64,000 nt of DNA from Arabidopsis thaliana (taxonomy: Eukaryota > Streptophyta > Magnoliopsida > Brassicales > Brassicaceae). The position numbers were made by a program, and so were the translations under genes. Shown piece after piece: positions 34,720 to 46,206 of the stretch (its first letter is position 1; every line of letters begins with the position of its first letter). The notes beneath the pieces were generated by a model. That model did no database searches. It saw only the letters and a program-made list of their open reading frames with translations, and was not told the DNA's origin. The stretch covers positions 10,044,101 through 10,108,100 of the forward strand of contig NC_003074.8 in assembly GCF_000001735.4 (NCBI RefSeq), written 5' to 3'.

Positions 34720-35937
34720 CTAATACAATAATTCGATCAATTACAAGTATTTATATCGTATTGATTATATATGCATATTTTTGTTTTTTTTCAATGAAAA
34801 TATATTTGGTAGAAGATTTAATATTATTTACGATTTTATCTCCTTGTAGTGATTTATTTTACAGCTAAATTACAATTTTGACAAATTTCCTTAATTTTTT
34901 TTTTAAATGAGTATAAGAAGTTCCATTTTTTCAATATTTGTATATCTTGTAATTTATAAACCAAAAGTTTAACCGCAAATAACACCTTTTTTTTTTGTTG
35001 CATTAAGCATCTATCATTATAAATCAAACTTTTAGACATTTTGTTTTTCCTTTTATAAGTTTTTATTTTTCTTTGTTAATAGAGTGTTTTATGAATAATA
35101 AATCTAAGTGTCATATTGCTATATATCAGGAATTATTATTTCTAAAAATAGAAGAAGAAATGAGAGATAATCCGTAAAAAATGCCTATGAAATTGTTTAA
35201 TGAAAAGAAACATTCATTATTAATTTATATCATAATTCTCTTTTTTCATATAACTTTGATATGTTTCTTTATTAAAAATATGTTATTTAAACGTAATAAT
35301 TACCTACATGATATTATGCATTATACACTGGATGTACAAACTGCGAATAAGTATTGGAATATGAGAGGTATTATTAAGTAAACTAGGTTTGGATGAAGTG
35401 ACTAGTGAGGATGGTTGGGAGATCTTGCAATGAAAGTTTGTGATCATGGGCTCATGTTTCCAGGGAATGTACAAGCAGGAGTGGATTGATAAGAGATTGA
35501 TCCATTTTGAAAATTATACAAGTCATTTAACAAAAGCTACATATGGAGGAGATTAAAAGACTAATTAATGATAATGTAAAATAACTCTGATATATTCTTT
35601 ATTCTCTTCTCTTTTCTTGTAAGTTCTACTTATTTCCCATTTGAATCCTGGTGCTTCAACTTTCAAGTAAAGCTCTAGTCTTTGCTTCTCTTCATCTCTC
35701 ATGATCAAGTTTGACTCGAGTCCGTTGCAGAATCAAGTTTAGCTCAGATCTTTCATGATGCTGTAGATGAAGACTAAACACCCTTCTGAGTCTTATCATG
35801 TTTCCATTTTTTGTTGCAGCTCTTCTTATTGACTTAGGTTTGATACCTCAAGCACCAAGACTCTTCATTCTTCAGAAAACAGTGTATTGAGGATCAAAGT
35901 AATGTGTTAAGCTTCGGTTTTGACTTCAAATAAACTA
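34720..35937. other. AT-rich spacer
   Basis: No supported gene. The right end is the 3' flank of the F-box gene. Confidence 0.5.
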
Positions 35938-36790
35938 TTATAAGCGGTTAGACCTCTTCTCAATGCATACCACACAGCTGAATGCAAAACAGAACGGCTT
36001 GTTTTCACAGTCATTTAAGCAACTCCCACACTCATGGCAACGTTCTATGCAGACAACGCAAGCTCTGCAAGATGACTTAGAATAAGGATATTGACCCTTC
36101 AATGGACATGTATCTGCTGGACAATCAAATACCAGACTTGGTTTCTCACACCAGGGGCATATCTCGAGGTCAGTAACTCGATCATCCTCTAAATAGAATT
36201 CTGATCTACAAGACGTATAGAATCTCTTCTTCCTCTCTTGTAAACCCACTTTAGCATCTCCTCCTAGCAATAAGTTGAGCTCTTTAAACTGCTCCTTTGT
36301 GAAATACAACGCCCCACCAGTGATTAGGCTTTTGACTCCAAGACGGTTTGAAGATTTTAAGTCCCTTAAAGTTGACACTAGTCCTGCTGTGCTTAGTCTA
36401 AGACAACCAGATACACTCAGCTGCAAAAAAACAGACACACATGAACAAACAACACAGAATCATATAACAAGATTGGTTCCATCATTCGATCAAACTAACC
36501 TTAGTAAGATGTGGATTGCTAGCAAGAACTTGCTTCAAGCCATAATCAGTGATACCAACACATCCTCCAAGATTCAAACATCGAACACCGCCTAGAGCAC
36601 GGCGTGTTAACTTCAAAAGAGACTCATCAGTAACTCTATATTGAAGAAATGAGTCATTAAGATCAATACTTGTCCAGAAAAAAGGTTCCTTTCCAACCGA
36701 ATCACGCAAAGACCTACAAACTACTTCAACCGCAAGAATCTCTTTCAACTCTAGATATGGAAGAACCAACTCAAACGCGTCATGAGCTTC

Positions 36791-36821
<31 letters not shown>

Positions 36822-37165
36822 CCATCATCATCATCATTATTATAAAACCAACTTAGAGTCTCGAACAACATCTGATCAACAACACCAATTTCTTTCTGAT
36901 TCTCATGAAACCAATCAGAGATTGTGTTCAAAGTCGATCTAACTCTCATACAAAACGGATCCTCAGGCAAAGTATGATCTTCTGAGACTAAACCAATCTG
37001 ATTCTCATGAAACCAATCTGAGATTGAATTCAAAGTCGATCTAATGTTCATACAAAAAGGATCATCAGGCAAACCCACAAAATCATCCCCAAATTCGCCT
37101 AAACCCAATTCTAATTTTCTGTAATCGTTATAAGAACCTCGAAGCCTTTCGTAATTAACCTCCAT
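35938..37165 (-). CDS. AT3G27290: F-box/leucine-rich-repeat-like protein with Cys-rich C-terminus, 382 aa
   Basis: Two coding exons, 36500-37165 and 35938-36420 (1149 bases, TAA), joined in phase 0. The N-terminal region has a 34-residue tandem duplication (LPDDPFCMNIRSTLNSISDW at 32-51, repeated from 66). An Asp/Gly-rich run (about 111-126) is encoded by a trinucleotide repeat. An F-box-like segment follows (about 129-168, AFELVLPYLELKEILAVEVV), then LRR-type text (VRCLNLGGCVGITDYGLKQV, LSVSGCLRLSTAGLVSTL). The last 100 residues are Cys-rich (CPWCEKP, CPADTCPLKG, CRACVVCIERCHECGSC), likely zinc-binding. F-box proteins usually bring substrates to SCF ubiquitin ligases; that role here is inference. 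The start is the first ATG in frame (37165). Confidence 0.85.
36791..36843. repeat. Coding (CAT/CAC)n microsatellite
   Basis: About 17 near-perfect trinucleotide units. On the minus strand they encode the Asp/Gly run of the F-box protein, so length variation would change the protein in frame. Confidence 0.85.
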
Positions 37166-37244
37166 TAACGAATCTCTCAATGAATTAAGGAAATCGAAAT
37201 CTGAAACAGATCCAATGAAATAAATATATAAAAAAACGGCGAGA

Positions 37245-37270
37245 GAATGAATGAATGAATGAATGAATGA
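37245..37270. repeat. (GAAT)6 microsatellite in the 5' leader of the F-box gene
   Basis: Six perfect GAAT units plus GA, 80-105 bases upstream of the start codon. Confidence 0.9.
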
Positions 37271-37271
37271 G

Positions 37272-37899
37272 AAGGAACGGGATCGCGTAATCAGCGGGAA
37301 AAAGGAAAGAGAAAGGATTCGAGAGGAAGAGGAAGAAGAAGAAGAAGGAATCAGAGAAAGAGTTTCAATTGCAAAGAAGATGACTTTTTTTAGGGCTTTT
37401 ACTCTGTTGCGATTTTGGCGCGTGTCTAACTATAACTTCTAATTTAATAAGAACAAATAATTAATGAGTTTTTTTTCTTCTTTTTAAATTCTAATTAATG
37501 ATTACGTCTCTAAATTAGATATTTTCATTCACTCTTTTTTTTTTCTTTATAAGTCAGATCTTCTAATTTATAATCTTTTCAAATTTGCAGGATCTTCTAT
37601 TTTTTTGGGTTATTAGTTTTATTCCTTGTCCATAATCCTATTGATTAACTATTGTATTAAGTAATTTGCCATTTTGTGAACAAAAATTAAGAAGTTATTT
37701 ACTTATTATAGATTTTGCACTTTTTAATAAAGGAATTTTTGTTAAAGGGCAAGATTTGATAATTTAATTAAGTGAATGACTTCTTGATTGTTGTTAAATA
37801 ATTATACTTTTATTTTAAATATTTATGAATATACTTTTATTTTAAAATTTGGTATTTTCGTGAGTAAATAAATTAACTAGAACCAATGGAAGCAGCTTA
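37272..37899. other. Promoter side and AT-rich spacer
   Basis: The promoter of the F-box gene followed by AT-rich DNA. No supported gene. Confidence 0.5.
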
Positions 37900-38758
37900 T
37901 TAAATGATGTTTAACTTTGTACCCTTAAATTAACTAGAACCCTTAAACAGTTAAACATCACTAGATTTTGACCCGCGGTATACCGCGGGGCTAGGTTTTT
38001 AATAAAATTTGTTATATAAAATGTATATGTAAATATTTGTTTTATTAATATTGTTTGCTTTGTTTAGTGTTTAAGATAATGTATATATAGATTTTAGTTG
38101 TTATATCTAGGATTTCATCCGTAGTATATCGTTTCGTATTATTATCGATCAAAACTCGTCATACCATCTAATCCTGCATATTGAAATTAAACATATCTAA
38201 TAGATTTCACTTGTGGTATACCGTCTCGTAATACTATCGACCAAACCCTTCCTACCACAAACCCCGTTCAGTAAAATTAGACATTATTTTGTTATTTTTG
38301 TTTTAATAATACTTTAGTTTAAAAAATATTTAATTCAAATCAATTTAAAAGTTTTTTTTCAAATGGTTATTTAATTATTATAAAGTTTATATATTATAAT
38401 ATTATAAACACGTCCTACCATCTAGTCCTACTATCTAATCATGTTCGGTGAAATTATTTTTTTATTTTTTTTAATAATATTTTTATTAAAAAATTTATAA
38501 TTTAAATCAATTTAAAGTTTTCTTTCAAATGGTTATTTAATTTTTAAATATTTTAACTATTTTGACAAAAATAATTAGGCCATGAAATAAAAGCATATTC
38601 TTTTGAATAAGATTTGCTTTGATTTGGTAGTTAATTTTTGCATTTAATAAGTCAGTGGCAGCCATTGTAAATAAGTTCTAATTGCAGGATTTATTTCACA
38701 AAATGGCTGCAAAAATGTATATATAGATTTGCGGTCAAAAAAGTTAAACATCATTTAA
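37900..38758. repeat. 19-bp perfect inverted repeats flanking a Helitron
   Basis: TTAAATGATGTTTAACTTT (37900-37918) is perfectly inverted at 38740-38758. If the Helitron between them is removed, the arms are only about 54 bases apart, so the host sequence was a foldback element or palindrome before the insertion. Confidence 0.7.
37961..38727 (-). mobile_element. Non-autonomous Helitron, about 0.77 kb
   Basis: On the minus strand the 3' end has a perfect hairpin CCCGCGGTATACCGCGGG (37972-37989) and then CTAG at 37961-37964, flanked by host T. The proposed 5' end is TCTATATATACATT, starting at 38727 after host A. There is no Rep/helicase coding. The terminal hairpin differs in sequence from the other two Helitrons here, so it is a different family. 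Confidence 0.7.
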
Positions 38759-39217
38759 AATGAAAGAGAATGAAACAGTCGTAATGTGTTTTAATTTTTT
38801 TTTTTTTTTTTTTTCGTCGTGTTTTAATTTATTTTAGTAAGTATTATTGCCAATTTCTTAATTAAAATTCTATCTAGTTCAATTTCTCTTTTAATAACAA
38901 GAGCAGTTATTCTGTGTGTATACGTCGAATTCATGAGATTCAATCCTCTATTAAGCAGAATAAGATCTCTTAATTTAATTAGCTTTTCCACAAAGCTGTT
39001 TTGCATTATGTAAAAAAAGAAAACAAGGGACTAGTACAACAAAAACTACAAGGCATAAACAAACAATGTCCTAGTGAAGATCACTAGTATACATAAGATT
39101 CACTTAAACAAACTCCAAACTGGTGAAGAGTTTTTATTCAGCAAGCAAGGAAAAAAAAGAAAAAAAACCCTCTTATTTTGTGTGTACTCATCATCATCAT
39201 CTCTATGATTATACCAT
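38759..39217. other. Spacer and G6PD5 3' flank
   Basis: AT-rich DNA with a poly-T tract (about 38796-38813), then the 3' UTR of G6PD5. No supported gene. Confidence 0.5.
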
Positions 39218-41205
39218 TTACAATGTAGGAGGGATCCAAATGTAGCCATGAGTCTGCATATAACCAGCTTTCTTAAGTAGCTGATCTGCTTCCGCTGGGC
39301 CACGGCTACCTTGTTTGTATGGGACCGATTTCACTTCTCCCTTGTCGATCCTGTGAAGCAGTGGAGTGAAGATTTCCCAAGCTGCCTGTTTTGTGATTGA
39401 TCACATACATATATGTGTTTAAAGATCTTCTCAATATATGGTAAAAATCAGATTGTGGAAGTTTCAAACAAAGTTGAGTGATGTGAAGTATCCAGGGGTT
39501 CTAAGTGGTGAAGTAGAAAGGTAAAATTACCTTTAATTCGTCTCTGCGAACAAAGTGTTGTTGGTCGCCTCTGATTCTGCAGAGAGATACACAATAAGGG
39601 TCAACTAATGAGATGAATGAAGGTTTTGATATACAGAACTATTGTTACTAGATTCTTACGTGTCAAGAATAAGGCGTTCGTAAGCCTCTGGAATTGAGAC
39701 ATCTTGGTAACGCTGCTTGTACGATAGGTCTAGTTCACTCTGCACGGTTTGCATCTCCAGACCCGGTTGCTTCACCTGCGCAGCAAAGCCAAAAACTTCA
39801 GATTGAATGAATAAATGAATGAACAAAAGTGAGTCTCTCCTTTTTTCTTATAGTATCGTAGATTATGGTTGGTTCATCAGGTACTTACAGTTAGCTTCAT
39901 GTACATGGCCTCTGAAGGCTGCAAGCGTATAACAAACTCGTTCCTCCCTTGGTTTTGACCTGTTGCATTGCATGAGAGGTTAGACCAACCAAATTTCAAG
40001 TATTTGGGAAGGTTTGATTTGGTCTCGATACAAACATTTGAATATGTCGCCAGGAACATCTTTAAACTGAATGCGAATATCTGCCTTCTTTGAACTCATT
40101 GCCTTTCCGGCCTTCAGTATAAAAGGAACACCTGAGAGATACATCAATACACAAGTTACTAACCACTACAACTAAAAAGGGATTTTGGCACATGATGTTC
40201 CAAACTTGATCTAGAAAATGAAAAGATGAAGAGTGAAGGGGACACATGCACACAGTACCTTCCCATCTTTCATTGTTAATGCGAAGAATTGTTGTGGCAA
40301 ACGTTGGAGTGTTTGAGTCATTTGGAACAGTTGGATCATCTCTATATCCTTCATATTGTCCAAGAACCACCTCTTCATCTTTTATGGGAATCACAGATTG
40401 AAGAACCTGAAGTTCATTTAAGAAATCAGTCAGTTGTTATTAATATTAATTGGCTGAAAATGCAAATGAAGATATCACTTGATTCTACAAAAGTTTGAAA
40501 CTAAAGATGTGATCAAGAAAACTGTAATCACCTTCACTTTCTCATCCCGGATGTGCTCGGGTTTAAGAGAGATTGGTTTCTCCATGGCGACAAGGCAAAG
40601 AACCTGTGGTACACTAAACTTAGTTAATACATAAAAGTATCTGCAGTTACAAGCAAGGAAAAACAAGGAAAAATGTCATATGGAGGTGGCTTTCAACAAG
40701 GAAATTTCATGTTTTTCTTCACAACAGACAAATATTTCAAATGTAAACACTTGCCTGGAGCAAGTGGTTTTGAATAATATCACGAATGATTCTGAAAAAT
40801 AGAAGATTATATATACAAGTCATCAGAATGCAATGATACTTCTGTCTCATGTATATCATATTCAAATGAAACACTGAGAAAAGCTTACCCGTATTCATCA
40901 AAATATCCACCGCGACCTTCAGTTCCAAAATCTTCTCTGAAAACGATCTGCAAAAAGAAATTAGAGATTTATGTGGATGGATTCAACTCTATACAAAAGT
41001 TTAGAAATATTTGTGCTAAGCGATCAAACTCTCACCTGTACGTTTGCAATATTGTCGCGGTTCCATAGTGGCAAAAACAAGCGATTGGCAAACCGAAGAA
41101 CCAACTGCACTAACGATGAATGCGTTAGATTATATCTTTATTTGTCTAAATTAATAAACTAATGACTAGAAGCAAATATGTGTTACCATGTTTTGAACTA
41201 ACTCT

Positions 41206-41243
<38 letters not shown>

Positions 41244-42188
41244 TTCAAACAAGGCTCCAATCTGAGAACTCAGCTGCTCTGCAGATTCCAAATCCTTTCC
41301 AAATGGTTTCTCAACAACAATCCTAGTCCATCCACCAAGATCAGCTGGAAACAATATACATTTCCAATGAAGTTATTACCAAATATTCTCTATCTAATAA
41401 TGTTAACAAAATCTAACAGTAAACTCACATTTGTTAGTGCACCATGCCTTGATCATCTTGCTTACAGGAGGGTATACAGACGGAGGAAGTGCAAGATAAA
41501 ACAATCTCCTCGAAGATCCTTCAGCAGTCTTTTTAGATATCTCGTGCTCCAAAATCGCCTTGTCTAATCTCTTAAACCCTTCCTCAGAATCATAAGGTCC
41601 ACTCACATACTTAATCTATACAAGAAAATTGTATTTTCAGTTACCAAAAACAAACGGGACTATAACTGTGTAAATGAAACAGACTAACCAGCTTTAGAAA
41701 CTTGGACAAAGCTTCTGTTTTCTTAGATGCATTCTTCTCATCAACAAGATATCTACATAAAACATGATAATATAAGCTTTTCATTGTGTCAGATGCAACA
41801 AAAAGGCGGACCGGATCGGATCATCTAACCCGCGGATTTTATCTCTAAGCTCCTCATCAGTAATCTTACTCCTTGCATATCCAAATATATGAACTTCATC
41901 TGGATTAAGAAATCCCTGTGCTCATGTAAAACCAATAAACACATCAAATAAATAAAAACAAGTGACATTGAAAACAATAAAAGATAAAAAAGATTCTTGT
42001 TTGTTTAAAAAAACCTGATGAAATAGATTGAAAAGTGCAGGAAAAGTCTTCTTCTTAGCAAGATCACCAGAAGCACCAAGAACAATGATAGAGAGACTCC
42101 CAGTTTCCGTGACTGGATTGTATTCTTTTACAAACGAATCATTCTTTAAAGTAGACCTCTTCTCCATATGCCATTGACCAGAACCCAT
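39218..42188 (-). CDS. G6PD5: Glucose-6-phosphate 1-dehydrogenase, cytosolic isoform 5, 516 aa
   Basis: Fifteen coding exons, minus strand: 42015-42188, 41830-41915, 41689-41752, 41429-41615, 41187-41344, 41036-41104, 40889-40947, 40755-40791, 40532-40603, 40259-40406, 40036-40131, 39889-39959, 39660-39775, 39531-39576 and 39218-39385 (1551 bases, TAA). The enzyme oxidises glucose 6-phosphate with NADP+, the first step of the oxidative pentose phosphate pathway. The NADP-binding motif is GASGDLA (38-44), and the substrate signature RIDHYLGKE is at 210-218. There is no N-terminal transit peptide and no plastid-type regulatory cysteine region, which fits the cytosolic isoform. The exon ending at 40755 uses a GC donor. 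A 5' UTR intron (about 42189-42490) is likely. Confidence 0.97.
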
Positions 42189-43259
42189 CTTCCAATAGTT
42201 TTTTAACACTCTAACCAAAATACAGAACAAACCTGTAAAATTGAAGTTTAGTGAAATTGGAATCATTGTGTTACGATTGATTGATTGGTTAATCATGAAA
42301 TCAAAGATTACTTGTGAAATTATAACATTTTCCAACAATTCGAGTCTCATGAAGATGATAAAGATTCTTAACTTAGGCTATAACATAACTGCGAAAATAA
42401 AACACAGAATCAATACGAAAATTGAATGATAAGTAATTTGTATGGATCAGATTTCGTCGAGAAATCAAACGGATCAACAAAGATTACGAGAAGAGATCTC
42501 TCTACCTGCGACGGTGGCGACAAAATTTTCACTAGTTTGGAGAATTTTGTTATGGGGTGGAGTTTGATAGTTCGAATTTTTATATAGATAAATTAGAAAG
42601 CTGATGATTAAAAATAAAGGGACTGTTTGTAAATGGATAGTAGTGAAACTAATATTATAATTACGTGAAACCATTAAGGGAATTATTGTAAGGTTAGTTT
42701 AATGGAAAGTGGTAATGATCAGATATGCTGAGATATTTTTTGGAAACGAAAAAGTCAAAAAGAATAAATGCGACGTTGTTTTTTTTCCCAATAATTTACG
42801 AGTTTCATATTCATTTTTGACCGTTAGATTTCACCTGCCCAACAAGGCAACAACTACTATCATTTTTTTTTTATCAGCCACCACAAAATAGTGTTTTTTT
42901 TTTTTTTTGGTGAGTACCACAAAATAGTGTTAACACAAAATGTCTTTAACCCAATTGACATAATTAGTGTTATATACTAATTCATGCAATAAATCGTCAT
43001 TGTTTGTTATAATACCAAATTCATTCATCTAATATAACGTAGCGCAATGCATTCATTTAGTTTCTTCTACTTTGGAACGAGACAGGTAAGAAAACGCTAT
43101 AATGAAAGTAACTTTTAGGCCCAAGAAATCCAAATGAGCCAAGATATTAAAAGCCCATACCGACACAATAAGATTGCTACTGTGAAGTGATGCCGACACA
43201 CTGGAACTGTCACTTTTCAAAGGTAACATGTTTCTTGTTATGTGAGAAACAAAGTGAAA
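42189..43259. other. G6PD5 leader and promoter; PUX1 3' flank
   Basis: G6PD5 5' UTR with a probable intron, then its promoter. It includes an MSA-like TGACCGTTAGA at 42818-42828 (identical to the one before GTE8) and GGCCCA/AGCCCA motifs near 43120-43156, and ends with the PUX1 3' UTR. No separate gene is seen. Confidence 0.5.
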
Positions 43260-44977
43260 TCACATTTTAAACCACTTAGGCTTTGTGGTCTTCTTCTCTG
43301 TGGATTTACGCTCGTGTTCAACAGGTACAGCACTAGAGTCAACCGTGGCTGGCTCTGATGACGATTCAACCGGTTCCACGGCTTTGGTCATGGCCTCTAA
43401 ATCTTTCAGTGACAAAATCTCTTCATTAAGATAAGGAGTTGAACTACCACCATCATCTGCAAAAAAACCATTGGGTTTTTTAAAGATAAGTTCAGAACAC
43501 AGTCCTCTTCACAACAAATTCTTTAGTATGTAAGGGGAATCAATATTATACCTAATTTAACCAGCTTTCTAAGATTAGTATTCCCTATGTATTCACATGA
43601 TCCTAAACTTCTTATCAAACTATTTCATTCCTAAGTTTGAAAGTTTCTGGACAATTCCTCGTGCAGTTTAGTTATCCATCCCTCAAAAAGATCTCACTTA
43701 CTAAATCTATAATCCCGTACATATCGCAATGCAAAAAAGTTCCCCAGAGAAAGACTATGGTATTGGGTGAAGGTAATGACAGAAACTAACCTTTAGGTTG
43801 ATCGTTTGAAAAGTAGACAATGGCTCCAGGAACAAACCCAGCTGAGTAGAAGTCTTGTGAGAAATCTTTTATCTGTTTCTTGGGAGGAGTTGTATCTGAC
43901 AAAAAGATGGCACGTTATCAAGTTTTCTTCTCTTGACAAATGTAAAATCTGAAATCTGAGTGATGGAAACATACACAAGTAGAAAGGAACATCTGGGTGG
44001 GCAACTACTCTTTTGACAAGATCAATCAAGCCTTGGATCTTTTCTGATGGATGAAATGTTGCCTCCAATGTGTGATTATCAGGAAAACGAACCCGGATTA
44101 CAGCCTAGACAGTATCAATCTATAGATAGTCAGTGGGATAAAACTAGTTCCCAAACATGAAACCAATAGTAAAAAGAACCTTAGTGAGCTTTGATCGACG
44201 AGCAGCTTCTTCTGCTTCCCGGATTTTTCTTGTCTTCAACGATTTATCTTTTGTATAAGTAATTTAACATTACATGTTAGAAGAATTAAACAACCAAGGT
44301 ACTGATTTCTTTAGAGCAAGCAATACATTCCGATTATGACAAACACAGTTGGATTTGATCAAAGATTTGCAAAATTTTCATGGAAATGGCTGAAGAATGT
44401 AAACTAAACCATACAGATTCTTCAGAACATGTTACCTTCTTTCTTAGTAGCCAAAAGGCGGTAAAAATCTGCAGGTGTGAACTCGTAGAAATCATCAGAT
44501 TCATCGTCTGTGGAATTTTCATAAACAATCAATCACAAGACTTGTTCAAATTCAGATCAAATGCAATATAAGAATCAGAGATCCAAAAAAGTTACCAGCA
44601 CTAGAAACTTGACTTGGTCTCTGTGAGATACTCGAAGTCTCGAAAACACGAACCTCTCGCCCTAATTTCTCTCGCATATCAGCAATTTTAGCCTAATTTT
44701 ACGAAAATCCATCAAATAAATATTGAATTCGACTCAAGAAATGGAAAAACCCTAGAAAACTTTGCGGGAACCCCCAAATATAGAAGAAGAAGAAACAGAA
44801 AAATTTCGGATCAAATGAAAATCGAAATGGAAGTAGGAATCAGATGATATAGATCAATGAGGGAGAAGAAGAAGAAGAATGAAGTTAGACCTGAGCTGAA
44901 GAAGAAGCTTCCATGGAATCGGTGATCTCGAGTCGTCTGCGTTTCAAGGTGTGTAGAGAAGGGTCATCAACAAACAT
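43260..44977 (-). CDS. PUX1: PUX1, plant UBX-domain regulator of CDC48, 251 aa
   Basis: Seven coding exons, minus strand: 44891-44977, 44596-44692, 44436-44507, 44180-44247, 43975-44104, 43791-43895 and 43260-43456 (756 bases, TGA). PUX1 binds the AAA-ATPase CDC48 through its UBX domain and promotes disassembly of the hexamer. The order is: N-terminal region (MFVDDPSLHTLKRRRLEITD), a charged helical segment (KSLKTRKIREAEEAARRSKL), the UBX domain (about 105-185, AVIRVRFPDNHTLEATFHPS to FVPGAIVYFS), and a flexible Ser/Glu/Lys-rich tail. I chose the ATG at 44977 because it is in frame and gives the length I recall. An inner ATG at 44914 would give 230 aa. Confidence 0.94.
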
Positions 44978-46206
44978 CAGACCCGGTTCAAGTTATTCTT
45001 TACTTGCTCGCTGCAAATCCACCGTCTATATACCGGAGGCGCTTTTGTTTTAGGTGATTTTCAATTTAAGCACAGTATGTTTTGTTTTTTTTACAGATAA
45101 GCCCTCTTTCTTATTTTCATTTTTTTGACCCCTCTTTCTTCTATCTAATTTTTCCCCAAGTAAACCACAAGTCTTAAAGACTTAAACTATTAAACAAAAT
45201 GAAATGTATGAAATAAACTATTTTTTTTTGTTGAAATGTCAAATTTATAAATCAACAAAATAATTTATATACAACTTAATCCATATAACAAAAAAATCAA
45301 AAAAAAAATTAAAATAAAAAACATTGGCATCTCTCATAATCTAAACCAATATTAAAAAATCTCAGAGATTTGGAGTCTCAAAAAAATATAGAGAAATTTT
45401 GTGTTCTTCATTTTGTAAGTGCAAGATGTAGTAGATAAATATCTGAAATGCCAAAATAATAAAAAGATAAGTGAGCAAGTTAAACAAGTGAAATGGTAAA
45501 ATGATGAAGTTTGGTCGTCTAATCAACGATCAGGTGAATTTTCTAGCAAATCACCATTATTCATTCAAACCATATATGTAAGGTTTTAAGCATAAGCAAC
45601 ATAAACAGCTCAAGATTCAGTGCGATTGTTGAATTTTCGAACCTTATGTCTAGTTTTGTTATTTCGAAACTCATGATAGATTAATGAATTTTTGAGAAAT
45701 ATTTATTACAAAAGAGAAAAATATTTAGTTTTGTCTTATTCATTTGTAATATATAAACATTAAATTATTTTGAAAAATACAAAGAAATAAATGTAATCAT
45801 TTTGTACATGGCATATCGACAAGAAATGTTATTACATAAATATGTGCCATCTAGGTTGTACAAAATAAAAGTATTTACCCACCTGAAATTAATAAAGTAC
45901 CAACCATTAAAAGGAAAAAATAAAACCTTTAAAGAAAAGTATTGTGCTACGAAAATGAAAATTTATTAATCTGATAGCCTCTTCCCACCTAAGCTTCTTC
46001 TTTGCTTATTTTAATTTTATCTTTTTGTTGTATCCTTCTTGTCTCTATTAACGCTCATCTTTCACCTTCAAGCTCTAAATCGAAGCAATCTTCACACTCC
46101 ACAAACCCTAATTTCAATGCAATCGCAATTCACCATCTCAATCTCTCTTCATCTTCCTCTATCCATGGATCCATAAATCTCTGTAACCTCACAAAAGGTG
46201 TTTCCA
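44978..46206. other. Divergent promoter region, PUX1 / CXE11
   Basis: About 1.2 kb between head-to-head genes. The centre is AT-rich with A/T runs. The right end (about 45970-46206) is the probable CXE11 5' UTR, containing a short upstream open frame (46117-46176). Confidence 0.5.
46117..46176 (+). CDS. Upstream open reading frame in the CXE11 leader
   Basis: ATG at 46117 opens a 19-codon frame that stops at TAA 46174-46176, 30 bases before the CXE11 start. It would reduce translation of CXE11 if the leader extends this far. Peptide function is unknown. Confidence 0.35.
   Translation: MQSQFTISISLHLPLSMDP

Noticed and set aside
36670..36942. Plus-strand frame with a long poly-His run
   Set aside because: Created by the CAT/CAC microsatellite on the strand opposite the F-box gene.
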